The translations under genes were made by a program, and so were the position numbers. This document shows, in pieces, positions 7,779 through 16,193 of a stretch of 64,000 nucleotides of DNA (position 1 is the first letter of the stretch; each line of letters begins with the position of its first letter). Location: NCBI RefSeq assembly GCF_002270485.1, contig NZ_NQOG01000002.1, forward strand, positions 62,001 through 126,000, given 5' to 3'. The stretch is from Anaerostipes hominis (ex Lee et al. 2021) (GTDB lineage: Bacteria > Bacillota > Clostridia > Lachnospirales > Lachnospiraceae). The notes below the pieces were generated by a model. That model made no database searches and was not told the origin of the DNA. It saw nothing but the letters and a program-made list of their open reading frames with translations.

Positions 7779-9140
7779 ATGAGATTTGGTTACGACATCC
7801 CGGATTCTTTTTGGAGCCTGTTCCGTTCTGTAAACCGGGAGCTTTACATAGAAGCGCTGTTGAAAATCAGCGAAGAATATGAATATAACAACTATTTTCT
7901 AAGCCGGGAGGTCTGCATTCAGGTCTTAAGCGACTGGAATGCGGACAAGCGCATCTGGCTTCAGAGGGAAGAGTTTGAATCTGAACTGGATGTACTGGAG
8001 ACTCCCCCAAACCGGATACTAAACTGGCTGATCAGGACCGGATGGCTGAAAAAACTGGATGACTTTTCAACACTTACGTCCAATATTGTGATCCCTGATT
8101 ACGCTGCAATTTTTCTCGAGACTTTTGAACAGCTCGTGAATCCGCAGATGAAAGATACGGAGATTTATATCCAAAATGTCTATGCAACATTGTTCTCATT
8201 TCAAAATGATAAACGGATCAATCTTGGGATGCTGAAAACAGCCCTGATCAATACGAAGAAATTGAACAAGGCGCTTCAGGATCTGCTCCACAACATGGAC
8301 AAGTTTTTCGGCCGCCTGTTGAAACAGCAGTCTTACGGCGATGTCCTGGCGGAGCATTTGGAGGGATATGTGGAAGAAATCGTCAAGAAAAAGTACCATA
8401 TGCTGAAGACCAACGATAACTTTTATCTCTACAAAATGGATATTAAAAAATGTCTTCAGGAAATGCGGGAAGACGCAGAGTGGATCGAGAGAGTCCGGGC
8501 AAAGGCAAGAGCAGAGGGCAGGGATGAAAAGGAAGATGTGCTTGATATTCTGGACGCCATCGAGAGAGGTTTTGACGACATCGAGCACCGAATCGCCAAC
8601 ATGGACAAAGAACATTCCAAATATGTGCGTGCCACAGTCACAAGACTTAATTATATGCTCAGCGGCGAGGCAGATATGAAGGGAATGGTGGTCAGTCTTT
8701 TAAAGCACCTGGAAATCGATGAAAAGAGGGAAGAACGGCTTTCTCAGGTGGCGGAAAAAATGAATCTGTTACGTCTGGAAGTCCTGTCGGAAAAATCTCT
8801 TTTCAGAAGAAAGAAAAGGAGAGATTTCATCAGCCGGTTAGAACCTGACGAAGATGTGCAGGAGCTTACCAGAGAAGAAGTATTGAGACTCAATAAGATT
8901 CATACACGTTATAGTAAAAAAGAGATCGAGGAGTTTCTGGAAAGCCATATGAAAGACGGCTCCATGGAAATGAGAGACGTCGACATCGGCGACGATGAGG
9001 CTTTTGAAAAGCTGATCCTGGCCTATGACTACTGTACCAGGAAAAACAGCCGGTATCAGGTGATCGATCGGGAATATAAGATGCTGGAAAATGGAAAATA
9101 CCGTTATCCGGATCTGTTGTTTGTGAGGAGAAAGACATGA
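7779..9140 (+). CDS. jetA: Wadjet defence protein JetA (kleisin-like subunit)
   Basis: A 453-residue protein with JetA-family features (N-terminal winged-helix-like start MRFGYDIPDSFWSLFRSVNRELYIEALL, long charged helices, C-terminal region). In Wadjet, JetA is the kleisin-like component that joins the JetC SMC-type heads. The complex extrudes DNA loops and directs cleavage of small circular DNA such as plasmids. The call rests on order, size and partners: jetA-jetB-jetC-jetD is complete and translationally coupled. AAGGAGG about five bases upstream sets the ATG, and the stop overlaps the jetB start by four bases (ATGA). Confidence 0.92.
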   Translation: MRFGYDIPDSFWSLFRSVNRELYIEALLKISEEYEYNNYFLSREVCIQVLSDWNADKRIWLQREEFESELDVLETPPNRILNWLIRTGWLKKLDDFSTLTSNIVIPDYAAIFLETFEQLVNPQMKDTEIYIQNVYATLFSFQNDKRINLGMLKTALINTKKLNKALQDLLHNMDKFFGRLLKQQSYGDVLAEHLEGYVEEIVKKKYHMLKTNDNFYLYKMDIKKCLQEMREDAEWIERVRAKARAEGRDEKEDVLDILDAIERGFDDIEHRIANMDKEHSKYVRATVTRLNYMLSGEADMKGMVVSLLKHLEIDEKREERLSQVAEKMNLLRLEVLSEKSLFRRKKRRDFISRLEPDEDVQELTREEVLRLNKIHTRYSKKEIEEFLESHMKDGSMEMRDVDIGDDEAFEKLILAYDYCTRKNSRYQVIDREYKMLENGKYRYPDLLFVRRKT

Positions 9141-9793
9141 TTGAATACTATGAACAGCTAAGTGATGAGGAGAGAGATGATGTAAAGCGTGTCATTCAGC
9201 TTTTGTTCCGGCAGACCTTTGTGCTGGAACGGAAATACGAAAAAAGGACCGGAAGATTTGCTTTCCAGAAGGATTACAGGATCTTAAACCAGCACCTGGA
9301 ATTTTTAAGGGAGTATTTTTCGATTGCCGGACTGGAACTTCGGGATAACAGTCATATGGGAGTATTTTATATCCAGGGAGAGACTGTACTTGGAGAAAAG
9401 CTGCCCAGACTGGCTACCATTTACCTTTTGATTTTAAAGCTGATCTACGATGAGCAGATGGAAACTGCGTCTGCAAGCAGCTATGTGTATACGTCCCTGG
9501 GAGAAATCAATGAAAAAATCGGGGATTTTGGCTTGCTTAAAAATCTGTCCTCCGCGACAGAGATGAGGAAGACCATTTCTCTATTAAAAAAATACCAGAT
9601 TATTGAGCCGATGGATGTGCTCCAAGATCTTAACGAGGAGAGTCGTATGGTGGTGTATCCGTGCATCAATGCGGTTCTTCTCGGGGCGGATGTACAGAAA
9701 TTGATTGAAACATTTACGGAGGAGGACGAACGTGGAGAAGAAGACGGAGAACAAACAGGCATTCAAAGCACTATCGAAGATCTGTCTGAATAA
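9137..9793 (+). CDS. jetB: Wadjet defence protein JetB (KITE-like subunit, DUF4194)
   Basis: A 218-residue DUF4194-type protein, the MukE-like KITE subunit that binds the kleisin JetA in the Wadjet SMC complex. The sequence is soluble with winged-helix-like segments (ATIYLLILKLIYDEQ; TEMRKTISLLKKYQIIEPMD). It starts in an ATGA overlap with jetA and its 3' end overlaps jetC by 62 bases, so synthesis of the three subunits is probably coupled. Its family size is about 200-230 residues, so it appears complete. Confidence 0.92.
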   Translation: MIEYYEQLSDEERDDVKRVIQLLFRQTFVLERKYEKRTGRFAFQKDYRILNQHLEFLREYFSIAGLELRDNSHMGVFYIQGETVLGEKLPRLATIYLLILKLIYDEQMETASASSYVYTSLGEINEKIGDFGLLKNLSSATEMRKTISLLKKYQIIEPMDVLQDLNEESRMVVYPCINAVLLGADVQKLIETFTEEDERGEEDGEQTGIQSTIEDLSE

Positions 9794-12700
9794 CTGGCAT
9801 TATATTGAGCGGAAAGTGCTTTCTTTCAGTGAGGGGATCAATTTCTTTACCGGACATTCCGGCAGCGGAAAATCTACGGTCATCGACGCCCTTCAGATCG
9901 TTCTGTACGCCAACACGGACGGAAGGGGATTTTTCAACAAGGCGGCGGCTGATGACTCGGACCGGAGCCTGATCGAATATTTGAGAGGCATGATCTCAGT
10001 GGGAGACAATAATGAGGGCAAATATATTAGAAACGGAAACTTTTCCTCAACGATCGTTCTGGAACTCGAACAGATTGTCACCGGAACAAAGGAATGCGTC
10101 GGAGTCGTCTTTGATGTGGAGACTGCTACCAACGAGATTTCCAGGCTGTTTTTCTGGCATAAAGGAGGAATCCTTGAAAACCGCTATCGAAAAGAAGAAC
10201 GTGCCATGGCTACAACAGAGGTGAGAGACTACATAAAGGAACATTTTCCAAGAGAAGAATTTTATTTTGGTTCCAGCAATGAGCGGTTTCGGAGACAGCT
10301 CTACGACATCTACCTGGGAGGACTGGATGCGGAGAAATTTCCGAGGCTTTTCAAACGAGCGATCCCGTTTAAGATGAACATTAAGCTGGAAGATTTTGTG
10401 AGGGAATACATCTGCATGGAACAGGATATCCAGATCGAAGATATGCAGGAAAGCGTGCTTCAATACGGCAGGATGCGCAAGAAGATCGAGGATACACTGA
10501 GGGAGATCGGCAGCTTAAAACAGATAGGAATCGGTTACGAACGTTTTTCCAAGGCAGAGCAGGAGGTTCGGGTCTGTCAGTACCGGATGGAAAAGCTCGT
10601 AATGCTCCAGCTGAAAGAACAGATCAGAGACTTGCACGAAAAAATAGAGAAGGCGGGGGAAGACAAGAAAATCCAGGAGGAGAACAGAAAGGAACTGTCC
10701 GCCCAGCTTGCGGATCTCGCGGAGGAGTATGACCGTCTGGTAAAGCAGATCGCAAACAGCGGCTATGAGAATTTAAAAACAGAACTGCAGGGTGTCAATG
10801 AACTTCTGGATCAGCTGCAAAAAAGCAAGGCCGCGTGGCAGCAGACGTCCGCAGGCCTGAGCCAATGGGCAGAACTGGAGGTAACACCGAACCAGACCAT
10901 ATGGGATATTGAAAGCTTTTCCAAGGGAAATATCAGTCTCGGGGAGCTGCGCAGGCTCCGGCACAGCTTAAAGGAGATCCGGGAAGAGGTGGAAAACGAT
11001 CGGCAGGACGCGGCCTCAGAACTGAGAAGGATCAAGAAGAGGGAAAAGGAAATCGATGGGGAGCTGAAAGAACTGAAAAAAGGGAACAAGGCTTATCCCA
11101 GAGAGCTGGAAAATGCCCGGTATGAGCTGCAGACCCGGTTAAGCTCTCAATTCGGAACGGCAGTAAAGGTACACATTCTCTCAGATCTTCTGGACATGAA
11201 GTCAGAGACATGGCATAAGGCTGTGGAAGGGTATTTAGGATCGAATAAGCTGTCACTGGTGGTGGAGCCTGATTATGTCAAAGCGGCCATGGAGATCTAC
11301 CGGGAAATGGATGAAAAGCAGTTTTTCAGGGCATCCATTCTGGACACGGAAAAGCTCCTAAAAGAAAAGATATCCGTCATGGATCACGCACTGGCAGAGG
11401 AATTGATTGCCAAGAAGCCGTATGTCAGAAGTTTCATGGACCTGCTTCTCGGAAGGGTGATCAAATGTCATACCATCGAAGAACTGAGAAATCAGAGGAC
11501 CGGAGTGACCCCTGACTGTCTGCTCTACAAGAATTTTCAGTTAAAACGGCTGAATCCGGCAGATTATACGAAGCGTTCCTATATCGGTGAGAGTAGTGTG
11601 AAACAAAGGATCAGGGATCTGAAGGAAGAATTGAAACAGCTTTCAGCCAAAAAAGAACCATTTGCCAAGATGCTTGAAAAAGCAGAAGATATTTTGAGAC
11701 TGGAAGCCCTGGGGCGTTCTGAGGAAGAATATATAGAACAGCAGGAAGCCTTAAAGAAAATAAAAGAAAAAACTGCGCTTAAAAAAGACCTGCAGGATAG
11801 AATGCTGAAGATGAAGGAAGACTCCATCGGTGAACTGGAAGAAAGACAGAGAGAGAATAAAAGGCTTCAGACACAGAAGCAGGAGCTGTTAAATGAAGTT
11901 TCAAGAGCCGTCTGGAACAGGGAAAAACAGATAGAGGACTGGCAGAAGCTCTATGTTTCCGCAAACAGTGAGCTGACTGAACAAGAGAGAAGTTTTCGTT
12001 ACAGCGAAGAATTGGAAAAAGTTTTTGATGACTATATGCAGGGGCGGGTGTCGTCAAGTCTTGAAAGCCTTAAAAACGGGACATTTAGAATGATCAAACA
12101 GGCGGAGAACGGCAGGGAAGAAGCTTACAGGTCACTTGTGGAACTGCGCTCTGAATATTTGAGAGAGTATCCGAACCGGACCTTCTCGCCGGCCATAGAG
12201 GCGAATGAACCATATGAAGAACTGCTGCTGAAGCTTGAATGTGACCATCTTGCGGATTATCAGGAGAGGGCCAGAGAACAGGCGAGGTCAGCGGCAGAGC
12301 ATTTTAAGGACGATTTTATTTCCAAGATCAGGTATGCCATATTGGAGGCATATCAGAGAAGAGACGAATTGAACCGGATTATCAGCCGGCTGGACTTCGG
12401 AAAAGATAAGTACCAGTTCCGCATCACGAAAAACAAAGGCCCTGATGGTGTTTACTATCCTATGTTTATGGATGAATCGCTTCAGATCGATCCGTCCACC
12501 CTGGATGCATCCATGGATCACCAGATGAATCTGTTTTCCATGGAACATGAAAACCGATACGGAGAGGTCATGAGTGATCTGATCGATATTTTCATACCGC
12601 CGGAGAACGCATCGCCGGAAGAGCTGGAAGAGGCCAAGAGGAACATGGAAAAATATGCGGATTACAGGACCTATCTTTCTTTTGATATGGAACAGATCGT

Positions 12701-13115
12701 GGAAGGGGAAGAAAAGCTGACCATCGGTCTCGGCAGGATGATCAAGAAAAATTCCGGAGGGGAAGGGCAGAATCCTCTCTACGTAGCCCTTCTTGCGAGC
12801 TTTGCCCAGGCCTACCGGATCAATCTGTCGCCAAAGCTAAGGAGAAGCCCTACGATCCGGCTGGTAGTCCTTGACGAGGCCTTTTCCAAGATGGATGCGG
12901 AAAAGGTAGCCAGCTGCATCGAATTGATCCGGGGACTCGGATTCCAGGCTATCATAAGTGCCACCAATGATAAGATACAGAATTATTTGGAAAACGTTGA
13001 CAAGACCTTTGTCTATGCCAACCCAAATAAAAAAAGTATTTCCATACAGGAATTTGAAAAACGGGAATTTGATCATCTGATGGAGGAAGCAGAGGATGAA
13101 GAAGGAACTGCTTAA
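9732..13115 (+). CDS. jetC: Wadjet defence protein JetC (SMC/MukB-like ATPase)
   Basis: A 1127-residue SMC-type ATPase, the motor of Wadjet loop extrusion. Walker A GHSGSGKST is at residues 41-49. A long coiled coil with a central hinge fills about 200-900. The ABC signature SGGEGQ lies near residue 1005, and Walker B with D-loop (VVLDEAFSKMD) near 1045-1055, so the ATPase site looks intact. Start: GTG 9732 has GGAGGAGG upstream and begins VEKKTENKQ; an in-frame ATG at 9705 lacks such a site. It overlaps jetB by 62 bases and jetD by 20 bases. Confidence 0.95.
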   Translation: MEKKTENKQAFKALSKICLNNWHYIERKVLSFSEGINFFTGHSGSGKSTVIDALQIVLYANTDGRGFFNKAAADDSDRSLIEYLRGMISVGDNNEGKYIRNGNFSSTIVLELEQIVTGTKECVGVVFDVETATNEISRLFFWHKGGILENRYRKEERAMATTEVRDYIKEHFPREEFYFGSSNERFRRQLYDIYLGGLDAEKFPRLFKRAIPFKMNIKLEDFVREYICMEQDIQIEDMQESVLQYGRMRKKIEDTLREIGSLKQIGIGYERFSKAEQEVRVCQYRMEKLVMLQLKEQIRDLHEKIEKAGEDKKIQEENRKELSAQLADLAEEYDRLVKQIANSGYENLKTELQGVNELLDQLQKSKAAWQQTSAGLSQWAELEVTPNQTIWDIESFSKGNISLGELRRLRHSLKEIREEVENDRQDAASELRRIKKREKEIDGELKELKKGNKAYPRELENARYELQTRLSSQFGTAVKVHILSDLLDMKSETWHKAVEGYLGSNKLSLVVEPDYVKAAMEIYREMDEKQFFRASILDTEKLLKEKISVMDHALAEELIAKKPYVRSFMDLLLGRVIKCHTIEELRNQRTGVTPDCLLYKNFQLKRLNPADYTKRSYIGESSVKQRIRDLKEELKQLSAKKEPFAKMLEKAEDILRLEALGRSEEEYIEQQEALKKIKEKTALKKDLQDRMLKMKEDSIGELEERQRENKRLQTQKQELLNEVSRAVWNREKQIEDWQKLYVSANSELTEQERSFRYSEELEKVFDDYMQGRVSSSLESLKNGTFRMIKQAENGREEAYRSLVELRSEYLREYPNRTFSPAIEANEPYEELLLKLECDHLADYQERAREQARSAAEHFKDDFISKIRYAILEAYQRRDELNRIISRLDFGKDKYQFRITKNKGPDGVYYPMFMDESLQIDPSTLDASMDHQMNLFSMEHENRYGEVMSDLIDIFIPPENASPEELEEAKRNMEKYADYRTYLSFDMEQIVEGEEKLTIGLGRMIKKNSGGEGQNPLYVALLASFAQAYRINLSPKLRRSPTIRLVVLDEAFSKMDAEKVASCIELIRGLGFQAIISATNDKIQNYLENVDKTFVYANPNKKSISIQEFEKREFDHLMEEAEDEEGTA

Positions 13116-14298
13116 AATGATCATCGACAGGACCGAGAAGTCTGCATCAGACTGGAAGAAGGGAGCGGAAGGAAACCGTTCCTTTCTGGTCCACCAGGAA
13201 CTTTATGATCAGATAGGAAAAACGGAGTTTATAAACGGAGCCAAAGAGCTTCAGCGTCAGGGACTGTTAAAAATTGAATGGGAAGCCATAGGGGTTGATA
13301 TACGCAGAATCCGGTATTCCCTAAAGGATCTTGCAGTCATGTATGAAATGTCCGGTATCCGGCCGAAGTTTCAGAGGATTGAAGAAAATATGATGGCTGT
13401 TGAAAACCTTCTTCATTCGGTCAAAGGACTGTGGATAAAAGAATATTTAATTCGCTGCATGAAACGGTTGGAGCAGGGCAAGATCCCGCAGGAATTTTCA
13501 AAAAGGGATGCATTGTTCCGGTGCCTTAAAGTGATCGACGGGCTGAAAGAGCCGCTGTATAAAAGGGTCTTCAGCAAATACTGTCTGGGGGATTCCAAGC
13601 TGTTTGAGAATAGTCTGGAGAGCATTGTGCTTTCCATAGCCAGAAAATATCATGAGGATATAGAAGAGGGAATGAACAATACGCAGATTCTTTCACAGCT
13701 TTTGATCGAAGAATATTCTCAGGAGCTGGCCGTAAAGGGGCCTCTGCGGATATCAGTGAACGGACAGGAAATAAATCTCGGGCAGTTTTGCTACGGCGCG
13801 GTCTTAAATTCACAGATGCTGGTCCATGCGAAGCCGCTGGCAGGTCAAAATATAAAAAGAATCCTGACAATAGAAAACAAGGCAAACTATATGGCGACGC
13901 CCTATGACGAAGAAGCCGTCATCATTTACAGCCATGGGTTCTTCACCCCAAAAGAACGGGAATTTCTCATCAGCCTGCGAAATGTTCTTTGTCCGGAGAC
14001 ACAGTATTTGCATTCCGGAGATTTGGATTACGGCGGTATCCTGATCTACCGGTATATCAAACAAAAAATATTTCCAGATCTTATGCCTTTTCAAATGGAT
14101 GGAGAAATCTATCATAAATATGAGAAGTATGCGGTAAAAATGGAACCTGAGACTTTAAAGAAACTCAAAAAAATGCAAATGAATGGAAGCCCAGAATTGG
14201 CGGAGCTAAGAGAACTTCTGTCCAGAGAGGGAAAAGGCCTGGAGCAGGAGAGTTTTTTACTGGCATCCGATGAAACCGCAGGGGAAAACGGAACTTAG
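13096..14298 (+). CDS. jetD: Wadjet defence nuclease JetD (Toprim, DUF2220/3322)
   Basis: A 400-residue topoisomerase-VI-A-like nuclease subunit of Wadjet. The N-terminal half is the DUF3322/winged-helix arm. The C-terminal Toprim domain keeps its acidic residues: Glu260 in LTIENKANY and Asp309/Asp311 in SGDLDYGG, so cleavage activity should be retained. It completes the type I jetABCD set. The chosen ATG overlaps jetC by 20 bases; an in-frame ATG at 13117 is an alternative. The stop is 26 bases from the end of the convergent Rrf2 gene. Confidence 0.94.
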   Translation: MKKELLKMIIDRTEKSASDWKKGAEGNRSFLVHQELYDQIGKTEFINGAKELQRQGLLKIEWEAIGVDIRRIRYSLKDLAVMYEMSGIRPKFQRIEENMMAVENLLHSVKGLWIKEYLIRCMKRLEQGKIPQEFSKRDALFRCLKVIDGLKEPLYKRVFSKYCLGDSKLFENSLESIVLSIARKYHEDIEEGMNNTQILSQLLIEEYSQELAVKGPLRISVNGQEINLGQFCYGAVLNSQMLVHAKPLAGQNIKRILTIENKANYMATPYDEEAVIIYSHGFFTPKEREFLISLRNVLCPETQYLHSGDLDYGGILIYRYIKQKIFPDLMPFQMDGEIYHKYEKYAVKMEPETLKKLKKMQMNGSPELAELRELLSREGKGLEQESFLLASDETAGENGT

Positions 14299-14324
14299 AT
14301 GCCGGCAAAAACGGGAAACTGATC

Positions 14325-14738
14325 TCAGTCAGATATTCCGAAAATGAGAAAATATAGATTTGTTCCTTTTAACTCCTTTTCCATACTTTTTTCCAGTTGT
14401 AAGAGTCCTTCTCTGATATGGCACGGTTCATCGCACAGAGGTGCTCTGGTGCACTCATATCCTTCTTTAAAGCAGGCATTGATGCCGAAGCCGCTGCCGA
14501 GGCCATGCATTAGCTGAAAGAGGCTTATGTCATGCAGGTCTGCTGTCAGGCGGCATCCGCCTTCTGCTCCTCTGGTAATGATGATCCATCCGGCTGTCTC
14601 CAGTTTTTTAATGATACGGTATGCAAACTGTTTTGGTGTCGCTTCCAGAGAGCATATTTCTTCTATTGAGCGTTTCTTTCCGTCACTTAAAGCCCTTAAA
14701 ATGCGCAGGGCATAATCGGTTTCTCTTGAGATCAGCAT
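14325..14738 (-). CDS. Rrf2-family regulator with four-cysteine cluster
   Basis: A 137-residue Rrf2 protein: the winged helix LISRETDYALRILRAL...SIEEICSLEATPKQFAYRIIKKLETAGWI is followed by the RGAEGGCRL wing. The C-terminal part holds ACFKEGYECTRAPLCDEPC, a C-x6-C-x5-C-x3-C set of the kind that ligates an Fe-S cluster in IscR and NsrR, so it may sense iron-sulfur status, NO or oxygen. AAGGAGGGAG upstream sets the ATG at 14738; the open frame extends further but has no site there. The neighbouring FprA/rubredoxin relics fit an NO/O2-stress regulon that has since decayed. Confidence 0.9.
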   Translation of the reverse strand: MLISRETDYALRILRALSDGKKRSIEEICSLEATPKQFAYRIIKKLETAGWIIITRGAEGGCRLTADLHDISLFQLMHGLGSGFGINACFKEGYECTRAPLCDEPCHIREGLLQLEKSMEKELKGTNLYFLIFGISD

Positions 14739-14765
14739 GTATTTCTCCCTCCTTATCTTAGTGAA

Positions 14766-14794
14766 AATATACCAGACTAAAAAATAGCTGTCAA
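14766..14794 (-). promoter_or_regulatory. Promoter of the Rrf2 gene
   Basis: On the minus strand, TTGACA (14794-14789), a 17-base spacer and TATATT (14771-14766) form a near-consensus promoter 28 bases before the start codon. Confidence 0.8.
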
Positions 14795-14819
14795 TGGAAC
14801 CCAGTGAATTCTTTAAGGG

Positions 14820-14860
14820 AAAAACCAGACCCGCCAATATTAAGTGCGGACCTGGTTTTT
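14820..14860. terminator. Bidirectional terminator
   Basis: AAAAACCAG... and ...CTGGTTTTT form the ends of an imperfect hairpin with inner CCCGC/GTGCGG pairing. T-tracts exist on both strands. It would terminate the decayed minus-strand cluster before the Rrf2 promoter. Confidence 0.7.
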
Positions 14861-14893
14861 CTGGGTTAGAACATTTTTACTGTTTGATGGATT

Positions 14894-14986
14894 CTATGAG
14901 ACCGTCAGCTTATATATCCATACCAGGCAGTGTTCATTACCTCCAACCCAATATAAATCTTTGGTAACTTTTCTAACACAATGTAT
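14894..14986 (-). pseudogene. FprA-type flavoprotein N-terminal relic
   Basis: After AAAGGAGG on the minus strand, the frame reads IHCVRKVTKDLYWVGGNEH, which matches the conserved start of anaerobic A-type flavoproteins (FprA; NO/O2 reductase with a metallo-beta-lactamase diiron domain). The expected ATG appears as ATA at 14986. After about 19 codons the match is lost and a stop follows. It is a short remnant lying directly after the EtfA/rubredoxin relic. Confidence 0.6.
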
Positions 14987-15029
14987 GGATCATACCTCCT
15001 TTTGATCAGTCATCCAAACGCAGGAACGC

Positions 15030-15311
15030 TTAAACTTCAATAAACATGTCTTTTGATTCACCACAGTCCGGACAGATCCACTCTTCCGGAAGTTTTTCAA
15101 ACAGAGTGCCCGGATCGATATCACCCTCGGGATCTCCGTTCGCCGGATTTTCCTCCACATCCCCGACAATGCCGTAGTCTGCATTTTTAAAGATCGGTGC
15201 GTTCGCATTGGTATTGATCGCTACGATGGTTGTGGCATCTTTGGTTCCTCTTAAATGCCGCCCTGCTCCGGAAATGCCGCAGGCGATGTACAGGTTGCCC
15301 TTAAATTTCTG
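15030..15311 (-). pseudogene. EtfA C-terminal / rubredoxin C-terminal chimeric relic
   Basis: The frame reads [17 protein letters not shown], then [24 protein letters not shown], the C-terminal signature of electron-transfer flavoprotein alpha. It passes directly into [18 protein letters not shown] and EEWICPDCG, the second half of a rubredoxin. The first rubredoxin CxxCG is absent and the EtfA C-terminus is cut, so an internal deletion probably fused two genes or domains. It continues in frame from the acyl-CoA dehydrogenase relic across a TGA. An intact etfA occurs at 55179. Confidence 0.75.
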
Positions 15312-15624
15312 TCAGGACATTCCTACATACGCTTTGTCGGCGTTGGTGATAAAGATCTTGCCTCCGTTTAACACGTAATGATCGCCATCAACTCTGGAAA
15401 GTTCTTCTACAGCAATGGCATAGCTCAGGACATCAGATCCCGCGCCCCGTATTCTTTTGGATACTGCAGTCCCATCATACCTGTTTTGGCAAACTTTTCG
15501 ATGGCTTCTGTCGGAAATTAATTTTCTTTGTCTAAGAGGAAGGTGAGAGGTTTTATTTCGGTTTCTGCAAATTCCATGAATTTCGCACGCGGGCTTCATG
15601 AGCTTCGGTTGTTTGAAATAACAT
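15312..15624 (-). pseudogene. Acyl-CoA dehydrogenase N-terminal relic
   Basis: From ATG 15624 (AGGAGG just upstream) the minus strand reads MLFQTTEAHEA. After a frameshift it reads RAKFMEFAETEIKPL, DKEN-stop-FPTEAIEKFAKTGMMGLQYPKEYG. A further frameshift gives GAGSDVLSYAIAVEELSRVD, which jumps to GDHYVLNGGKIFITNADK. These are ordered pieces of the acyl-CoA dehydrogenase N-terminal and middle domains with at least two frameshifts, one nonsense codon and one internal deletion of roughly 50 residues. The intact homologue at 53193 differs in sequence, so this is not a recent duplicate of it. Confidence 0.85.
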
Positions 15625-16020
15625 ATAGAGCCTCCTTTGATTATAAATTTTTTTGTGAAGAAAACACCGTAAGGGATACCTTGATTAAAGATACTTCGGA
15701 GAGTGTGATCTCACGGTAAGGCATTTAGAATACTATAATTGTAATGTGAAAAATATAAACTTTATTAAGTTTGTGTAGTTTAATGAAAAAATGATAAAAT
15801 AACTGTGAGTATTGCCAGTTCCATTTTCTGCATAAGTTTTTTATCACTATTTCCGTCACGCTTTAAAATGCGTTCCTCCAATAGTGATAAAATACTATCG
15901 TTGAATGGCTTGACTTGATTGATGGATACTTATCTGAAGAAACTATGTCCAAGTTGGCTATTTAGGAGACTTACGTCTTTGAAACAGCAAGCCGGAAAAT
16001 TTGTCACAATATTTTGCTGA
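15625..16020. other. Intergenic region without a clear gene
   Basis: About 400 bases between the acyl-CoA dehydrogenase relic and CRISPR leader 2. Short stretches look like decayed coding sequence: plus-strand TIVEWLDLIDGYLSEETMSKLAI near 15896-15964, and minus-strand SILSLLEERILKRDGNSDKK near 15840-15895. Neither could be assigned to a family. No RNA gene was recognised. Confidence 0.4.
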
Positions 16021-16193
16021 TTTCCCAACCGATAAAATCGATAAGTGTGAGTAAACCACGGGAAATAGCCATTTGAGGCCACATTGGAGAAAAATGTGAG
16101 AAAATTGACGGTGGTTGGGAAAAATATAGAGAAACGTTGATTTTATCAGAGAAACTGACTATAATGAAAAAGAAGAATGGCTTAAAAGTGTTG
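16021..16193 (+). promoter_or_regulatory. CRISPR leader 2 with promoter
   Basis: This is the leader of array 2, with the same layout as leader 1. TTTCCCAACC (16021-16030) and GGTTGGGAAA (16113-16122) frame an 82-base core. TTGATT (16137-16142), a 17-base spacer and TATAAT (16160-16165) follow, then AATGGCTTAAAAG before the first repeat. The promoter-proximal ~80 bases are largely identical to leader 1, while the framed core is more diverged. Confidence 0.85.

Noticed and set aside
15528-15719. 63-residue plus-strand frame
   Set aside because: Antisense to the acyl-CoA dehydrogenase relic and its leader; no initiation signal.
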